Shown here: piece by piece, positions 61,706 to 64,000 of the stretch
How positions within the stretch are numbered: the first letter of the stretch is position 1
Layout of the letters: every line of letters starts with the position of its first letter
Assembly (NCBI GenBank): GCA_022829145.1
Contig: CM040764.1
Location: 9,134,049-9,198,048, forward strand
DNA length: 64,000 nucleotides
Reading direction: 5' to 3'
DNA from: Albula goreensis
Lineage: Eukaryota; Chordata; Actinopteri; Albuliformes; Albulidae
Notes under the pieces: model-generated
Databases searched by the model: none
The model's input: only the letters and a program-made list of their open reading frames with translations
What the model was told of the DNA's origin: nothing
Made by a program: the position numbers and the translations under genes

Positions 61706-61778
61706 GTTAGCTTTATACGTGTACGAGTATTTACTGCATGTCGGAGCACAGAAGTCTGCACAGACCTTCCTGTCTGAG
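61706..61778 (+). CDS. ssbp4: SSBP-family coding exon 2 (residues 19-43), LisH segment
   Basis: The acceptor TTTTTCAG supplies a G that completes Lys19. The 24 codons that follow run from [10 protein letters not shown] to SAQTFLSE, and the donor is GAG|GTAAGC in phase 0. The segment is essentially invariant among vertebrate SSBP2/3/4 and forms the LisH helices of the LUFS domain, which mediates oligomerisation and LDB1 binding. The family's next segment (IRWEKNITLGEPPGF) is not found before the window ends, so the gene is cut by the right edge. Confidence 0.93.
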
Positions 61779-64000
61779 GTAAGCGACTCCTTAACAAAGT
61801 AACCCCCGTGCTTCCTGAATCCGAGTGGACGAGTCGGCTTTGGCTCGCGTCGCTCGGACTCTTATGGAATTAACATTACATAGCCGGTGTTGACCCACGG
61901 GGGTATGGGGGTGGGGCGGGGGTGATCAGTACAGTTATGCAACTCCTGTCCATGAAAAATAGAAAATCTCAGGCTTCAACAGCAATCGCATTCATACATT
62001 TTTTGATTTATTGATTCTAATTCATAATTTTTTTTTTTGACACTAACGATTGGGAATTATTTCTCGTTCTTGAAGTGCTGTGTATTTAAGACCACCCAGA
62101 GATGATGTAACGGCAGTGCAGTGTATAGATTGTCCTCTGAGATGTGCGGTGATGTGTGGGGCGTCTTGGCCCTGCGTGGTGATGCGATCGCTCTGAGAGC
62201 AGATCCCTATCCAGCCCCACGCTCTCAAACACCGCCACGCGCACTCACCAGAGCCCCCGATTTTAATCTCTACAGCTGGAAGTGTGATGAAGGTGAAATT
62301 GGCTAATAATGTGTTCTTAACCTCCACGACCTGCTTAAATAATCTATTCTCAACGGCAGGGGAGTGAAACACTTTTCTTTCTTTCTTTTTTTTTTTTTAA
62401 AACCCTTTTTACTTGTTTCAGGCACGTCATCTTTGAGCGTGTGATTATTGTAATAGTGTAATAGCGCCCTGTTTCCTATCCCTCTGTTCTAGTCATTCAC
62501 ACAAGCGGGTTGTTCCCATTTTCTTTTTACTGCCCGATGTGTGGACAGCCCAGTTTGACCCTTGGCTTATGTGTGGGTTTTTATGGGCTCGTAGTGCGGC
62601 CTTTTAAATAGGGAGGAAAAATTTTTTGCAAAAAAAAAAAAAAAAAAAGGTCCTTCCCTCCCCCTTGTCTACACTGCTCATACAGTTCAGAGCAAAGTTG
62701 TATGATTCCCCTTTCCTCATTGGCCCTGGGATAGAGCTGCACACGCTCAGCTTTGTCTCTGCTGGAAGCCTGGCAGGAGCACTGTAACTTCACAATGATT
62801 AACCCTGCTCACTTTTTACCATACAACTCATATTTCTTACCAATCATGTCATCTCTCTACATCTAAGGCTGTTTCAAATGTGCAGTTGTTGTAGATGTGT
62901 ATTTACAAATTGGCAAACTGTAGCAGTAGCTGTAAACATGTTTCTTGAAATATGATTCAATCCAAAACCAAAAAAGTGCAAATTTTGTAAACAGCCTTTG
63001 GTTGCCTTTGAAAAAATTTGAGTTCTCCAAAGTGGCAGCCTGGTTTGTTTAAGAGCTTTAAGTCACCTGTAGCCGATCCAGGTTGAGCTGAACCCACCAG
63101 AACCTTCCTGAGCTCATCTGTTGATGTTAACCAATCGCAGCCTTGTCCCCAGCACCTGAGCATTCTGCCACTCATGGAACGCCACATCAAGACAGCCACA
63201 TTTGTACTGCACAGTTGTACTGTCTTTTATTTTTCATGAAAAATCTTGGTTCCTGAGTGGAGAAAGGATCACCCAAAATAGCAGACTGTTGCTGCATGTG
63301 ATTTTTGACAGGCGCAAGTCAAGGCAAACCCAGCATTAGCTGTGACCCAGATACCTCACTCAATCAGTCTGGATGGGAGTGATCCGTTTTTCACATGCTT
63401 CTCGAAACTATAGCAACCCGGCTAAAGTGGACTCGGGTTGAGATAATGTGCCTCTCGGCAGTGGGCCTGATTTTTAGTGGTGAGACTCTTCTCGGACGAG
63501 CAGCGGTGGTCAAGTGGCCCTGGTTGACCAGGTGTAGGCTATTCAACGGCACACGCACAATAGCTTCCTTACATCAAGTGGGGCTTACTCCACATAGCCC
63601 TCAACATGGAACATGACAGCCTAACACAAGTCCTGTTTTTACTGTTAAGGGTTATGCGTGGTATGGGCTACTTGATGTGATAGCACTATGTCTGTTTTAT
63701 AAATGTTTAGAGAATGAGTTGGGACGCCTGACTGAAAGACACCCACCTTGTTTCTGGGTCCTGGTATGGGTACTGTTTGAAAGTAAACCTGTGAATCCAG
63801 AATACATCCCAGCCCTCCAGGACAATAGTTTAACACCCTGCTGTTAAAATGGTGTCTGGAGACGGCGAGGCTGCCACTGTAACAGCCCCTGCTGCAGCTC
63901 GGCCCGTCAGTATTCTATTACCCTCATCCTGAGAGTCCCTTGGTGGTCCCCACACTCCTTCCCTTTGGGGGTTCCCCTCCTCAGGTACATGGCAGGAACA
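61779..64000 (+). other. ssbp4: Start of ssbp4 intron 2, open at the right edge
   Basis: Begins GTAAGC. It has a four-run G-quadruplex motif at 61899-61922 and a poly-A tract near 62631-62648. No coding exon was recognised to the end of the window. Confidence 0.8.
61899..61922 (+). promoter_or_regulatory. G-quadruplex motif downstream of the ssbp4 exon 2 donor
   Basis: G-runs of 5, 5, 4 and 5 are separated by loops of TAT, T and C on the sense strand, about 120 nt after the splice donor. Confidence 0.6.

Noticed and set aside
1..64000. Search for known miRNA seeds, snoRNA boxes, CRISPR arrays, viral genes and transposase or reverse-transcriptase motifs
   Set aside because: None found by reading. 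Short diverged fragments could have been missed without a profile search.

Overview
The window looks like vertebrate, specifically teleost fish, nuclear DNA. The genes are split into short exons with GT-AG introns, CA/GT and GA microsatellites are common, and a tRNA-derived SINE family is scattered through it. The one complete gene is the fish-specific a-type paralogue of KEAP1. I see no prokaryotic, viral or organellar genes, no CRISPR array and no intact transposon reading frame. Two plus-strand genes can be supported: keap1a (complete coding region) and an SSBP-family gene, most likely ssbp4 (first two coding exons only).

Layout. 1-4,000: AT-rich flank with no gene I can support. 4,070-4,600: CpG-enriched stretch ending in a strong splice donor, a candidate first exon or promoter for keap1a. 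9,982-18,393: keap1a, with a long 5' UTR exon carrying four short uORFs, six coding exons (601 aa), and a 3' UTR reaching perhaps 19.43 kb. 19.4-46.3 kb: about 27 kb of intergenic DNA with SINEs, microsatellites, a 22-bp minisatellite, a CpG-rich block at 43.6-43.9 kb and a possible unassigned transcript near 32.4-32.7 kb. 46,627-61,778: ssbp4 coding exons 1 and 2, separated by a 15.0-kb intron that contains a fish dispersed AT-rich element, a SINE, a perfect hairpin and a G-quadruplex motif. 61,779-64,000: the start of ssbp4 intron 2. The next coding exon is not in the window.

Function. Keap1 is the substrate adaptor of a Cul3 E3 ubiquitin ligase; it captures Nrf2 for degradation and releases it when its sensor cysteines are modified. 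The predicted protein keeps the Cys151 and Cys288 equivalents but has Ile at the Cys273 position. It lacks the C-terminal Cys622/Cys624 pair and has two changes in the Nrf2-binding pocket. SSBP proteins bind LDB1 through a LisH-containing N-terminal domain, which begins in the two exons seen here, and stabilise LIM-homeodomain transcription complexes. The two genes share no pathway; their proximity fits ancestral linkage (human KEAP1 and SSBP4 are both on 19p13). I found no undescribed multi-gene system. The more interesting points are the Keap1 residue changes, the tandem uORFs, an extra BTB intron, a G-quadruplex just after the ssbp4 exon 2 donor, and several unexplained regulatory-looking motifs.
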